Positions 17,994 to 26,088 of a stretch of 62,344 bases of DNA are shown piece by piece (position 1 is the first letter of the stretch; each line of letters opens with the position of its first letter). This DNA is from Alistipes sp. (GTDB taxonomy: Bacteria > Bacteroidota > Bacteroidia > Bacteroidales > Rikenellaceae). A program made the position numbers and the translations under genes. The stretch lies in contig JAFYWG010000037.1 of assembly GCA_017558115.1 (NCBI GenBank), positions 1-62,344 of the forward strand. The letters run 5' to 3'. Below the pieces are notes generated by a model that was not told where the DNA came from, searched no databases, and saw only the letters and a program-made list of their open reading frames with translations.

Positions 17994-19235
17994 ATGATTA
18001 GAAGAAAAGATATAGAGATCATGGCCCCTGTGGGGTCGTACGAGGCACTTAACGCAGCGATTAATGCGGGTGCCGATTCAGTATATTTCGGTGTTGAGCA
18101 GCTCAATATGCGTGCTGCGTCGAGCGTGAACTTCACCCTCGACGACCTTGCGGAGATTGTGCGCGTGGCACACGCTGCGGGTGTCAAGACCTACCTCACG
18201 GTCAATATCGTCATCTACGACACCGAGATGGATGTTATGCGCCGCATCATCGATCGTGCAAAGGCTGAGGGTATCGATGCCATCATCGCTACCGACCTTG
18301 CCGCAATCCTCTACGCCCGCGAGGTGGGCATGGAGGTGCACATCTCTACGCAGAGCAACATCTCGAACATCGAGGCTGTTAAGTTCTTCTCGCAGTGGGC
18401 CGATGTAGTGGTGTTGGCACGCGAGTTGTCGCTCGAGCAGATTGCCTACATATCGAAGCAGATTGCCGAGCAGCGTATATGTGGCCCTGCTGGTGAGTTA
18501 GTCAAGATTGAGATGTTCGCACATGGCGCTATGTGCATGTCGATGTCGGGTAAGTGCTACCTCTCGGAGCATGAGTCGCACAACTCGGCAAACCGCGGTG
18601 CATGCCGCCAGATATGCCGTCGCAAGTATACCATTACGGATAAGGATAGCGGCCAGCAGCTCGATGTCGATGGTCAGTATGTACTCTCGCCCAAGGACTT
18701 GTGTACGGTGGACTTCCTCGATACGTTCATCGAGGCGGGTGTCCGCGTATTGAAGATTGAGGGTCGTGCGCGCGGTGGCGAGTATGTGAAGCGCGTTGTG
18801 GAGAGCTACAATGAGGCACTTAAGCTTATGGAGGCCGGCGAGTACAATACCGAGAGCGTTGCTCCAATCAAGGAGAAGCTGCGCACGGTATTTAATCGTG
18901 ACTTCTGGGGTGGCTACTACGCCGCTAAGACCATGGTCGAGCATAGCGAGCGCTACGGCTCGTCGGCAACCTTGAAGAAGGTATACATGGGTAAGGTTAC
19001 CAACTACTTCAAGCGTATTGGCGTGGCCGAGGTCTTGGTAGAGGCTTGCGAGGTGGCGGAGGGTGATTCTTTGCTCTTTATGGGCGAGAAGACCGGTGTC
19101 GTGGAGCAGAAGGCCGAGGGCCTTATGCTCAACGAGCAGCCCACAACCAGCGCAAAGCAGGGTGACTTTATCTCGTTGAAGACCGTCGATGAGGTTCGCC
19201 GAGGCGATAAAGTCTACAAAGAGGTGGAAAGATAG
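17994..19235 (+). CDS. Peptidase U32 family protein, TrhP-like
   Basis: 413 residues. It begins with the U32 TIM-barrel signature MAPVGSYEALNAAINAGADSVYFG. It has the STQSNISN strand, a Cys-containing region (MSMSGKCYLSEHESHN, then ANRGACRQICRR, about 181-209) and LKIEGRARGGEYVKRVVE. Characterised homologues of this size (TrhP/YegQ) hydroxylate U34 of tRNAs using prephenate and bind an Fe-S cluster. Others were named collagenase-like proteases. The tRNA role is the better guess for a 400-residue member. It follows the polyprenyl synthase by six bases. Confidence 0.8.
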   Translation: MIRRKDIEIMAPVGSYEALNAAINAGADSVYFGVEQLNMRAASSVNFTLDDLAEIVRVAHAAGVKTYLTVNIVIYDTEMDVMRRIIDRAKAEGIDAIIATDLAAILYAREVGMEVHISTQSNISNIEAVKFFSQWADVVVLARELSLEQIAYISKQIAEQRICGPAGELVKIEMFAHGAMCMSMSGKCYLSEHESHNSANRGACRQICRRKYTITDKDSGQQLDVDGQYVLSPKDLCTVDFLDTFIEAGVRVLKIEGRARGGEYVKRVVESYNEALKLMEAGEYNTESVAPIKEKLRTVFNRDFWGGYYAAKTMVEHSERYGSSATLKKVYMGKVTNYFKRIGVAEVLVEACEVAEGDSLLFMGEKTGVVEQKAEGLMLNEQPTTSAKQGDFISLKTVDEVRRGDKVYKEVER

Positions 19236-19237
19236 TT

Positions 19238-19320
19238 GTGAATTTAGTGAATTTAGCGAGTTTAGTGAATTTAGTGTGGTATCCTTAAATTCATTAATTT
19301 CCCTAATCTCCTTAAACACC
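19238..19320. repeat. Nonamer tandem repeat (GAATTTAGN) with degenerate inverse arm
   Basis: Four units of a 9-base repeat (GAATTTAGT, GAGTTTAGT) are followed by a partly complementary stretch (TAAATTCATTAATTTCC). The same units occur at 24137-24165 and 33719-33779. The antisense reading frame is an artefact of the repeat (repeating Leu-Asn-Ser). Confidence 0.65.
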
Positions 19321-19368
19321 CTAAGAAATTGATAACGAAATAATGTAAAAACCTAAAACTATAAAACT

Positions 19369-20763
19369 ATGTTCAGCAAAGAGACTTATATTGGCCGTCG
19401 TGCCGAGTTGGCGCGCCGCGTAGGCAAGGGACTTATCCTTCTTCCCGCAAACCCCGAGGTGCCTAACAACTATCCCAATAACACATACTACTACCGTCAG
19501 GACTCTACATTCCGCTACTACTTCGGTCTTGACGTTCCCTCGCTCATCGGTCTTATCGACGCAGACTCGGGTGAGGCGATGCTCTTCGGTGATGACTTCA
19601 CCGTTGAGGATATCATCTGGACAGGTCCCATGCCCACAATCGCTGAGCAGGGTGCTGAGGTGGGCGTAGAGAAGACCTATGCTCGCAACGCTATTCGCGA
19701 CGTATTGCGCAAAGCTATTGAGCAGAACCGCCCCGTGCACTACTTGCCCCCCTACCGTGCAGAGCTTAAGATTGAGGTTGCTGACTGGCTCGGCATCCGC
19801 CTCGGCATGCTCCACGAGCGTAAGTCTATTGAGTTGATGTTCGCCGTAGCAGAGATGCGCGAGAAGAAGTCGGCAGAGGAGATTGAGGCTTTGGAGCGTG
19901 CATTCAAGATTGGCTACCAGATGCACATGACAGCGATGAAGATGTGTCGCCCCGGCGTTGTGGAGCGCGAGATCGCTGGTCGTGTTGAGGGCATTGCAAA
20001 GTCGTATGGTCAGGGTGTGTCGTTCCCTACAATCGTGACACAGCATGGCGAGATTTTGCACAACCACAACCATGATGGTGTGTTGGAGTCTGGTCGTTTG
20101 TTGTTGGTAGATGGTGGTGGTGAGTCTGTTGAGGGCTACTGCTCTGACCACACTCGTACATACCCCGTAAATGGTAAGTTCACCGACCGCCAGCGCGACA
20201 TCTACAACATCGTGCTCAACGCACACAGTCAGGTTAAGGATATGATTAAGCCTGGTACTATGTATCCCGAGATTCACAAGGCGGCATATATGTCGTTGGC
20301 TGAGGGCCTTAAGGGCGTAGGTCTTATCAAGTCTACACCCGAGGTTGCTGTTGAGGCTGGTGCTTTGTATATGTTCATGCCTCACGGCTTGGGTCACGGC
20401 ATGGGTATGGATGTTCACGACTGCGAGAACATTGGCGAGCGTTCGTTCGACTTCTCTACAGTTGCTGAGCGTGCTGCAAAGTCTGCAACATGCGTACACC
20501 GCGCAACATGGCGCGTAGAGCCAGGCACCGTTATGTCTGACGAGCCAGGTATCTACTTCATCCCCGCGCTTATCGACAAGATGCGCTCAGAGGGCAAGTT
20601 CGAGGGTATCGTGGACTACGCTTTGCTCGACACATACCGCGACTTCGGTGGCATCCGCATCGAGGATGACGTATTGGTAACCGAGACTGGTAGCCGCTTC
20701 ATTGGCGATAAGCTCTTGCCTCTCACTGTTGAGGAGCTCGAGGCTGTTATCGGCAAAGAATAA
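19369..20763 (+). CDS. pepP: Xaa-Pro aminopeptidase (M24B)
   Basis: 464 residues. An N-terminal creatinase-like domain (about 1-170) leads to the pita-bread metallopeptidase domain. Metal ligands are in VDGGGESVEGYCSDHTR (Asp), HGLGHGMGMDVHD near residue 340 (His), SDEPGIYF near 390 (Glu) and GGIRIEDDV near 431 (Glu). It removes N-terminal residues preceding proline in peptides, in the cytosol, fitting a peptide-fermenting lifestyle. It is monocistronic. The codon use is that of well-expressed genes here. Confidence 0.93.
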   Translation: MFSKETYIGRRAELARRVGKGLILLPANPEVPNNYPNNTYYYRQDSTFRYYFGLDVPSLIGLIDADSGEAMLFGDDFTVEDIIWTGPMPTIAEQGAEVGVEKTYARNAIRDVLRKAIEQNRPVHYLPPYRAELKIEVADWLGIRLGMLHERKSIELMFAVAEMREKKSAEEIEALERAFKIGYQMHMTAMKMCRPGVVEREIAGRVEGIAKSYGQGVSFPTIVTQHGEILHNHNHDGVLESGRLLLVDGGGESVEGYCSDHTRTYPVNGKFTDRQRDIYNIVLNAHSQVKDMIKPGTMYPEIHKAAYMSLAEGLKGVGLIKSTPEVAVEAGALYMFMPHGLGHGMGMDVHDCENIGERSFDFSTVAERAAKSATCVHRATWRVEPGTVMSDEPGIYFIPALIDKMRSEGKFEGIVDYALLDTYRDFGGIRIEDDVLVTETGSRFIGDKLLPLTVEELEAVIGKE

Positions 20764-20770
20764 CATAAAT

Positions 20771-20802
20771 AATTAGTAGTGAGTAATTAGTAATGAGTAA
20801 AA
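20771..20802. repeat. Short repeat TAATTAGTA/TGAGTAATTAGTAATGAGTA
   Basis: Repeating TAGTAATGAGTAAT-type heptamers lie between pepP and fhs. Similar strings occur at 29810-29825 and, inverted, at 55045-55078. They are dispersed A/T-rich filler with no assigned role. Confidence 0.5.
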
Positions 20803-20867
20803 GTGCTAAGTTACAGGGTATTACTTCGCACTAATAGTATAAATTCTTAAAACTTTATAATATTAAT

Positions 20868-22538
20868 ATGAAAACAGATATCGAGATTGCTCGTGAGACC
20901 GAGCTTAAGAATATTCGTGAGGTTGCCGCACAGGTAGGCTTCCCCGAGGATGAGGTGTTTAACTATGGTAAGTACATCGCAAAGGTCCCTTACCGCCTTA
21001 TCGACGAGCATAAGGTAGCTAAGAGTCACCTTATCCTTGTAACCGCTATCACTGCAACTAAGGCGGGAGTAGGTAAGACCACCGTGAGCATTGGCCTTGG
21101 TATGGGTCTTAACCACATCGGCAAGAAGGCTATTATCGCGTTGCGTGAGCCATCGTTGGGCCCCTGCTTCGGCATGAAGGGTGGTGCAACAGGTGGTGGC
21201 TATGCGCAGGTATTGCCCTCGGAGGATATCAACCTCCACTTCACTGGCGACTTCCACGCCATCACATCGGCAAATAACCTTATCGCTGCGCTCTTGGATA
21301 ACTACCTCTACCACAACCGCTCGCAGCAGCCTGGTTTGAAGAAGGTTATGTGGCGCCGCGTGCTCGACATGAACGACCGCTCGTTGCGTAACATCGTATC
21401 GGGTCTTGGTGGCTCGGCAAATGGCATTCCCACAGAGACAGGCTTCGACATCACTCCCGCATCGGAGATTATGGCGATCCTCTGCCTTGCGCGCAACGTC
21501 GATGACCTCTACGCTCGTATCGGTCGCATCGTGCTTGGCGTGCGCTATGATGACACCCCATTCACTGTCAACGACCTCGGCGTGACAGGTGCAGTAGTAG
21601 CCTTGTTGAAGGATGCTATCAACCCCAACCTTGTGCAGACAACTGAGCACAACCCAGTTATTATCCACGGTGGTCCCTTTGCGAATATCGCACACGGCTG
21701 TAACTCGGTGATTGCTACAAAGATGGCGATGAGCCATGCTGAATATACTGTTACAGAGGCTGGCTTCGGTGCCGACCTCGGTGCTGAGAAGTTCCTCGAC
21801 ATTAAGTGCCGTCAGTCAGGCTTGAAGCCCGATCTTACAGTTTTGGTTGCCTCTACACTTGCTCTTAAGATGCACGGTGGTGTGCCCGAGACAGAGATTA
21901 AGTTGCCCAACCCCGAGGGTCTCAAGCAGGGCTTCGCAAACCTCGATCGCCACGTTGCAAACCTCAAGAAGTTTGGCCAGACGGTCCTCGTATGCTTCAA
22001 CCGCTTCGCAAGCGATACCGACGACGAGATCGCTATGGTTATGGAGCACTGTGAGCAGCTTGGCGTGCGCTGCGTTATCAACAACGCATATGCTGAGGGT
22101 GGTGCTGGTGCTGCAGACTTGGCACGTGCCGCAGTCGAGCTTATCGAGACTGAGCCATCTAAGCCTATCAACTTTGCATACGACCTCGAGGATAGCCTCA
22201 AGGAGAAGATTACGAAGGTTGCGAAGAACATCTACGGCGCTGGTAGCGTTGTCTTTGGTCCTCGCGCACAGAAGGAGATTGCGCTTCTCGAGAAGTGGGG
22301 CATGGGCAACCTCCCCGTATGTATCGCCAAGACGCAGTTCTCATTTAGCGCCGATGCTAAGCGTTACGGTAGCGTTGAGGGCTTCGAGATCAACATCAAG
22401 GATATCGAGCTTAACGCAGGTAGTGGCTTCGTGGTAGCCCTTGCAGGTGATATTATGCGTATGCCAGGTTTGAGCAAGAATCCTCAGGCAAGCCATATCC
22501 GTCTTGCGGAGGATGGTAACGTTGAGGGCATCGTTTAA
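20868..22538 (+). CDS. fhs: Formate--tetrahydrofolate ligase
   Basis: 556 residues, full family length. It makes 10-formyl-THF from formate, THF and ATP. The ATP P-loop is [14 protein letters not shown] (about 63-76). [19 protein letters not shown] and HFTGDFHAI are signature blocks, and the C-terminal [16 protein letters not shown] is intact. It links formate to purine synthesis and to the serine/glycine genes nearby (gcvT, gcvP, serine dehydratase). Two tandem copies of the palindromic element follow immediately after the stop. Confidence 0.98.
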   Translation: MKTDIEIARETELKNIREVAAQVGFPEDEVFNYGKYIAKVPYRLIDEHKVAKSHLILVTAITATKAGVGKTTVSIGLGMGLNHIGKKAIIALREPSLGPCFGMKGGATGGGYAQVLPSEDINLHFTGDFHAITSANNLIAALLDNYLYHNRSQQPGLKKVMWRRVLDMNDRSLRNIVSGLGGSANGIPTETGFDITPASEIMAILCLARNVDDLYARIGRIVLGVRYDDTPFTVNDLGVTGAVVALLKDAINPNLVQTTEHNPVIIHGGPFANIAHGCNSVIATKMAMSHAEYTVTEAGFGADLGAEKFLDIKCRQSGLKPDLTVLVASTLALKMHGGVPETEIKLPNPEGLKQGFANLDRHVANLKKFGQTVLVCFNRFASDTDDEIAMVMEHCEQLGVRCVINNAYAEGGAGAADLARAAVELIETEPSKPINFAYDLEDSLKEKITKVAKNIYGAGSVVFGPRAQKEIALLEKWGMGNLPVCIAKTQFSFSADAKRYGSVEGFEINIKDIELNAGSGFVVALAGDIMRMPGLSKNPQASHIRLAEDGNVEGIV

Positions 22539-22664
22539 TTTGTTGTGATAATGGCGCATCTACATCCGCTAACGAATTATCTTAGCAATGGGCAGTACGC
22601 TTAAGTACAGCCCATCGCTTCGAAATTCGCCGAGCGTTGTATCTGCACCATTCTGACAACAAAT
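22538..22664 (+). repeat. Palindromic intergenic element, copy R2
   Basis: Arms ATTTGTTGT (22538-22546) and ACAACAAAT (22656-22664) pair. The conserved GTGATA and TCTGAC segments follow. The core is ATGGGC, two GTAC tetramers and GCCCAT. Together with R3 it forms a subtype in which GAATT/AATTC replaces the CAATCA/TCATGTC internal loop of R1, R5 and R6. It begins in the fhs stop codon. Confidence 0.9.
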
Positions 22665-22790
22665 AAGTTGTGATAATAGCTCATCTACTGCCGCTAACGA
22701 ATTATCTTAGCAATGGGCAGTACGCCATAGTACAGCCCATCGCTTCGAAATTCGCCGAGCGTTGTATCTGAACTATTCTGATAACAAATT
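22665..22790 (+). repeat. Palindromic intergenic element, copy R3 (tandem with R2)
   Basis: The core region, from the GAATTATC arm to the GTTGTATCTG arm, is nearly identical to R2, with a changed loop (GCCAT for GCTTA). The outer arms no longer pair perfectly, and the lower stem has matched changes (ATAGCTCA against TGAACTAT). This points to a recent tandem duplication followed by drift. Confidence 0.85.
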
Positions 22791-22805
22791 TGTGTAGCAT
22801 CAATC

Positions 22806-22831
22806 AAGGGGTAGCCTGATGGGTACCCCTT
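22806..22831 (+). other. Hairpin in the mqnB leader
   Basis: AAGGGGTA (22806-22813) pairs with TACCCCTT (22824-22831), twelve bases before the mqnB ATG. No T run follows. It may end the upstream transcript or shape mqnB translation. Confidence 0.45.
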
Positions 22832-22843
22832 AATACTATTAAT

Positions 22844-23359
22844 ATGAATATCTATCTATTTCCCACTGAGCTGGAGGCGAAGGCGTTTCGTGCATTATGT
22901 CCTAATGCTGAGGTTGTAATCTCGGGCGTGGGCATGGCGGCTACGGCGGCTACTATCGCCTCGCTCGGTTGCCGCGGTGGCGATGTCGTGGTGCTTGCAG
23001 GCATCGCGGGTGCGTACGATGATAGCGTCGCTGTGGGTAGCGTGGTCGAGGTAATGAGCGAGGAGTGTGTGGAGCTCCCCGAGCGCTTTAGACGTAGGTA
23101 TCTGCAGCCACAGCCATATACGACATTGCGTGGCGTGGCATCCAATACGGTGCATACGATGCAGAGTCTGTCGCATGGTGCCGAGATTGAGAATATGGAG
23201 GGTGCTGTGCTAATGGCTATGGCCGAGACGATGGGCTATCGTGCCGTTGAGGTGCGCGCCATATCTAATCGCGTGGGCGATAGCTTCGAGAAGTGGGCTG
23301 TAGATGAGGCCGTTATGGCACTTGCAAAGGAATTAAAAAAGCTTGAAGATGAGAAGTAA
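22844..23359 (+). CDS. mqnB: Futalosine hydrolase
   Basis: 171 residues of the purine nucleoside phosphorylase/MTA nucleosidase fold. It has VVLAGIAGAYDDSVAVGS (substrate loop), IENMEGAVLMAMAE (the NMEG motif that holds the ribose) and ISNRVGDSFEKW. It releases hypoxanthine from futalosine in the menaquinone route via futalosine. It is shorter than many MqnB proteins (about 200-230), with reduction around residues 80-100. It overlaps the start of the mqnD homologue, which supports the assignment. Confidence 0.88.
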   Translation: MNIYLFPTELEAKAFRALCPNAEVVISGVGMAATAATIASLGCRGGDVVVLAGIAGAYDDSVAVGSVVEVMSEECVELPERFRRRYLQPQPYTTLRGVASNTVHTMQSLSHGAEIENMEGAVLMAMAETMGYRAVEVRAISNRVGDSFEKWAVDEAVMALAKELKKLEDEK

Positions 23360-24125
23360 TAGGCTTCGCCTGGCTATTTCGCCATGCCCAAACGATACCT
23401 TTATGTTCGATGCGATTATCAACCGCCGCATCGACCTCGATGGCTTTGATGTTGAGGTTACGTACCTCGATATCGAGCAGTTGAATGCCGCGGCTATGGA
23501 GTGCAGGTATGATGTCACGAAGTGCAGTACGGCAATACTTGGTGCTGTGGGCGATAGGTATGCGTTGCTCGATAGCGGCTCGGCGCTCGGTCGTGGCAAT
23601 GGCCCGTTATTGGTGCGCCGTAAGGGTGAGAGTGCGCCATTGAAGCGCATTGCAGTACCTGGTGAGCACACAACGGCTAATAGGCTTGTGGGTAGATTGT
23701 TCCCCGAGGTTGAGGTGCGCGTGCCGATGCTCTTCTCGGAGATTGCCGAAGCTGTGGAGCGCGGCGAGTTTGATGGTGGCGTACTTATTCACGAGGGTAG
23801 GTTTGTCTACCAGCGCCGCAACTTGGAGCTCGTTGCCGACCTCGGTTTGGAGTGGGAGGCTCGCATGGCCCTACCTCTTCCCTTGGGTTCTATTATCGCT
23901 TCTAAGGAGTTGGACGAGGAGACAAGGGCGCGCTTTGAGCGCCTACTACGCAGGAGTATTGAGTATGCCTTTGAGCACCCTATGGTGTCGCGTGCGTTTA
24001 TTAAGGATCATGCTCAGGAGCTTGAGGATGAGGTGATTGAGAAGCATGTCGCGCTGTTTGTCAACGACTACTCATTGACGTTGGGTGATGAGGGGCGCAG
24101 GGCTGTTGAGGCACTGCTTGAGTAG
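23349..24125 (+). CDS. mqnD: 1,4-dihydroxy-6-naphthoate synthase
   Basis: 258 residues from ATG 23349; a TTG six bases earlier is an alternative. It begins LRLAISPCPNDTFMFD, the MqnD signature, and has the periplasmic-binding-protein-like fold with TKCSTAILGAVGDRYALLDSGSA and GGVLIHEGRF. It converts cyclic dehypoxanthine futalosine to dihydroxynaphthoate. MqnA shares the fold but lacks SPCPNDTF. It overlaps the end of mqnB. MqnA, MqnC and MqnE are not in the window. Confidence 0.92.
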   Translation: MRSNRLRLAISPCPNDTFMFDAIINRRIDLDGFDVEVTYLDIEQLNAAAMECRYDVTKCSTAILGAVGDRYALLDSGSALGRGNGPLLVRRKGESAPLKRIAVPGEHTTANRLVGRLFPEVEVRVPMLFSEIAEAVERGEFDGGVLIHEGRFVYQRRNLELVADLGLEWEARMALPLPLGSIIASKELDEETRARFERLLRRSIEYAFEHPMVSRAFIKDHAQELEDEVIEKHVALFVNDYSLTLGDEGRRAVEALLE

Positions 24126-24136
24126 AGCGCTTAGAG

Positions 24137-24185
24137 AATTCAAGGAATTTAGGGAGTTTAGCGACGGTGCTAAACTCTCTTTTTT
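24137..24185 (+). terminator. Intrinsic terminator after mqnD, built on nonamer repeats
   Basis: GAGTTTAGC (24154-24162) pairs with GCTAAACTC (24169-24177), followed by TCTTTTTTG. The upstream arm belongs to a run of the GAATTTAGN repeat. Confidence 0.8.
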
Positions 24186-24319
24186 GTTTAGTGGCGTAAG
24201 AGACAAAAGAGAAGAAAAGGATGATGCGGACAAAGGCTCTAAAGCGGCGAAAGAGTTCAAAAGTGAGTGTGGTATATTTTTGATTTTAGGGGAGGAGTTT
24301 TAGTATATCGCAAAAAAAG

Positions 24320-24363
24320 AAATCCCACGGGATAGTACTTTGACGTACAGCCCGTGGGGATTT
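24320..24363 (-). repeat. Palindromic element core, copy R4
   Basis: AAATCCC-ACGGG (24320-24331) and CCCGT-G-GGGATTT (24351-24363) enclose the two-GTAC loop in the reverse order of R1. It therefore has minus orientation, downstream of gdhA beyond R5. It lacks the outer arms of the full element, and has a bulged G where the others have the A-C mismatch. Confidence 0.75.
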
Positions 24364-24415
24364 GTTTGTGAAGGAGGCAATCTTTTTTTTTGTTGTGCCT
24401 CTAATCATTGTGCTA

Positions 24416-24539
24416 CTTTCATGTTAGAGTGGTGCAGTAGTGGCGCTGACATGAAGAAGCCCCGGATGGGTAGTACTTGCGTACGTCCCATTCGGGGCTT
24501 TGATTGAAGCGTCGCTAATGCGCCGCTATCACATGAAAG
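24416..24539 (-). repeat. Palindromic intergenic element, copy R5
   Basis: Arms CTTTCATGT (24416-24424) and ACATGAAAG (24531-24539) pair. Read on the minus strand it closely matches R1 (GTGATAGCGGCGCAT, GACGCTTCAATCAAAGCCCC). On the plus strand the core pairs AAGCCCCG (24457-24464) with CGGGGCTT (24493-24500) and ATGGG with CCCAT, with G24465-T24492 at the conserved mismatch. It begins four bases after the gdhA stop and may terminate gdhA. Confidence 0.9.
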
Positions 24540-24542
24540 GTA

Positions 24543-25886
24543 TTAGATGATACCCTGCTCAAGCATAGCCTGTGCAACCTTCATGAAGCCAGCGATGTTA
24601 GCACCCTTAACGTAGTTAACAGTACCATCAGCCTGAGTACCGAACTGAACGCAAGCCTCGTGGATAGACTTCATGATGAAGTGGAGCTTATCGTCAACCT
24701 CCTCACCTGCCCATGAAATGTGCATACAGTTCTGAGTCATCTCAAGACCTGAAGTTGCTACACCACCAGCGTTAACTGCCTTACCAGGTGCGAAGAGGAT
24801 GCCTGCATCCTGGAATGCCTTGATAGCCTCAGGAGTACAACCCATGTTAGAAACCTCAGCGCAGCACCATGTACCGTTAGCCAAAAGCTCCTTAGCATCA
24901 GCCTCGTTCAACTCGTTCTGGAATGCGCAAGGAAGTGCGATGTCACACTTTACTGACCAAGCCTTCTTACCAGCTGTGAACTTACAAGCCTCGGGGAACT
25001 TAGTTGCCATATCCTCAACCTTGTTGCGGTTTGAAGAACGCATTACCAACATGTAGTCGATCATCTCGTTAGTGATACCTGCAGGGATCTCGCAAACACC
25101 GTCAGGACCAGAGATTGCAACAACCTTAGCGCCGAGCTCAACAGCCTTCTGTGAAGCACCCCAAGCAACGTTACCGAAGCCAGAAACAGCTACAGTCTTG
25201 CCCTTGATGTCCTTACCAGCCTTAGCCAACATATACTCTACGAAGTACAAAGCACCGTAACCAGTAGCCTCGGGACGGAGGATTGAACCACCCCAAGTCA
25301 TACCCTTACCAGTCAAAACGCCAGTGTGGTACTTACGAGCGAGCTTCTGGTACATACCATTGAGGAAGCCGATCTCACGACCACCAACACCTACGTCACC
25401 TGCGGGAACGTCAGTATCTACACCGATGTTGTTCCACAACTCCTGCATGAATGCCTGGCAGAAGCGCATGATCTCACCGTCAGACTTGCCAACGGGGTTG
25501 AAATCTGCACCACCCTTAGCACCACCCATAGGAAGGGTAGTCAACGCGTTCTTGAAAGTCTGCTCGAAACCGAGGAACTTCAACATTGAAGGGTTAACTG
25601 CAGGGTGGAAACGCAAACCGCCCTTGTAAGGACCGATAGCTGAGTTGAACTGTACACGGTAACCGAGGTTAGTCTGTACATCGCCATTGTCGTCTACCCA
25701 TGTAACACGGAAAGTGAAGATACGATCGGGCTCAACCATGCGCTCAACGATCTTTGCCTTCTCATACTCGGGGTGCTGGTTGTATACCTCCTCGATAGAC
25801 TCCAATACCTCCTGAACCGCCTGCAAGTACTCAGCCTCACCGGGGTGCTTGGCCTCCAAATTGGCCATAATAACTTTTACATCCAT
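24543..25886 (-). CDS. gdhA: Glutamate dehydrogenase, NADP-type hexameric
   Basis: 447 residues. Active-site motifs are LPMGGAKGGADFNP (catalytic Lys loop), PAGDVGVGGREIGFL and GKGMTWGGSILRPEATGYG. The nucleotide fold follows as VSGFGNVAWGASQKA. It interconverts glutamate and 2-oxoglutarate with ammonia in the cytosol. The length and N-terminus match the small hexameric, mostly NADPH-linked class. The leader of about 80 bases from the -7 box at 25974 is longer than others here. The codon choice is very uniform, as in a highly expressed gene. Confidence 0.97.
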   Translation of the reverse strand: MDVKVIMANLEAKHPGEAEYLQAVQEVLESIEEVYNQHPEYEKAKIVERMVEPDRIFTFRVTWVDDNGDVQTNLGYRVQFNSAIGPYKGGLRFHPAVNPSMLKFLGFEQTFKNALTTLPMGGAKGGADFNPVGKSDGEIMRFCQAFMQELWNNIGVDTDVPAGDVGVGGREIGFLNGMYQKLARKYHTGVLTGKGMTWGGSILRPEATGYGALYFVEYMLAKAGKDIKGKTVAVSGFGNVAWGASQKAVELGAKVVAISGPDGVCEIPAGITNEMIDYMLVMRSSNRNKVEDMATKFPEACKFTAGKKAWSVKCDIALPCAFQNELNEADAKELLANGTWCCAEVSNMGCTPEAIKAFQDAGILFAPGKAVNAGGVATSGLEMTQNCMHISWAGEEVDDKLHFIMKSIHEACVQFGTQADGTVNYVKGANIAGFMKVAQAMLEQGII

Positions 25887-25973
25887 AGTTTTAGTTAAGT
25901 TAAAAGGTTATTATAAAATGATAAACTTTATCGTGTTTTCCTGTATGCTTCCTGTTCCGTAGGAATAGTCACA

Positions 25974-25981
25974 CAAAGATA
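25974..25981 (-). promoter_or_regulatory. -7 box TATCTTTG for gdhA
   Basis: An exact TAnnTTTG on the minus strand, 88 bases before the ATG. No clear -33 TTTG at the usual distance. Confidence 0.55.
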
Positions 25982-26021
25982 GACAAATTATCCTAATAAT
26001 ATCCACCTTTGCTAAATTTTT

Positions 26022-26076
26022 TTGCAAAAAAAAGAAAAACGGGTACTCTACGCCCCAAAAAGCGTAGAATACCCGT
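26022..26076 (-). terminator. Intrinsic terminator of the gcvT transcript
   Basis: Fifteen-base arms 26039-26053 and 26062-26076 pair with one mismatch. On the minus strand a long T-rich tract follows. Confidence 0.88.
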
Positions 26077-26088
26077 AGTTTTTATGCC

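Noticed and set aside
18498-19319. Minus-strand frame opposite the U32 gene that begins with repeating Leu-Asn-Ser
   Set aside because: It is the antisense of a real gene plus the nonamer tandem repeat. It has no signal, domain or promoter.
22538-22790. Retron, riboswitch or tRNA-like RNA as an explanation of the palindromic element
   Set aside because: No reverse transcriptase lies near any copy, the copies follow genes instead of preceding them, and no cloverleaf or known aptamer pattern is visible. A dispersed structured repeat fits better.
23343-24125. MqnA instead of MqnD
   Set aside because: The SPCPNDTF motif at the N-terminus is that of MqnD. MqnA shares only the fold.
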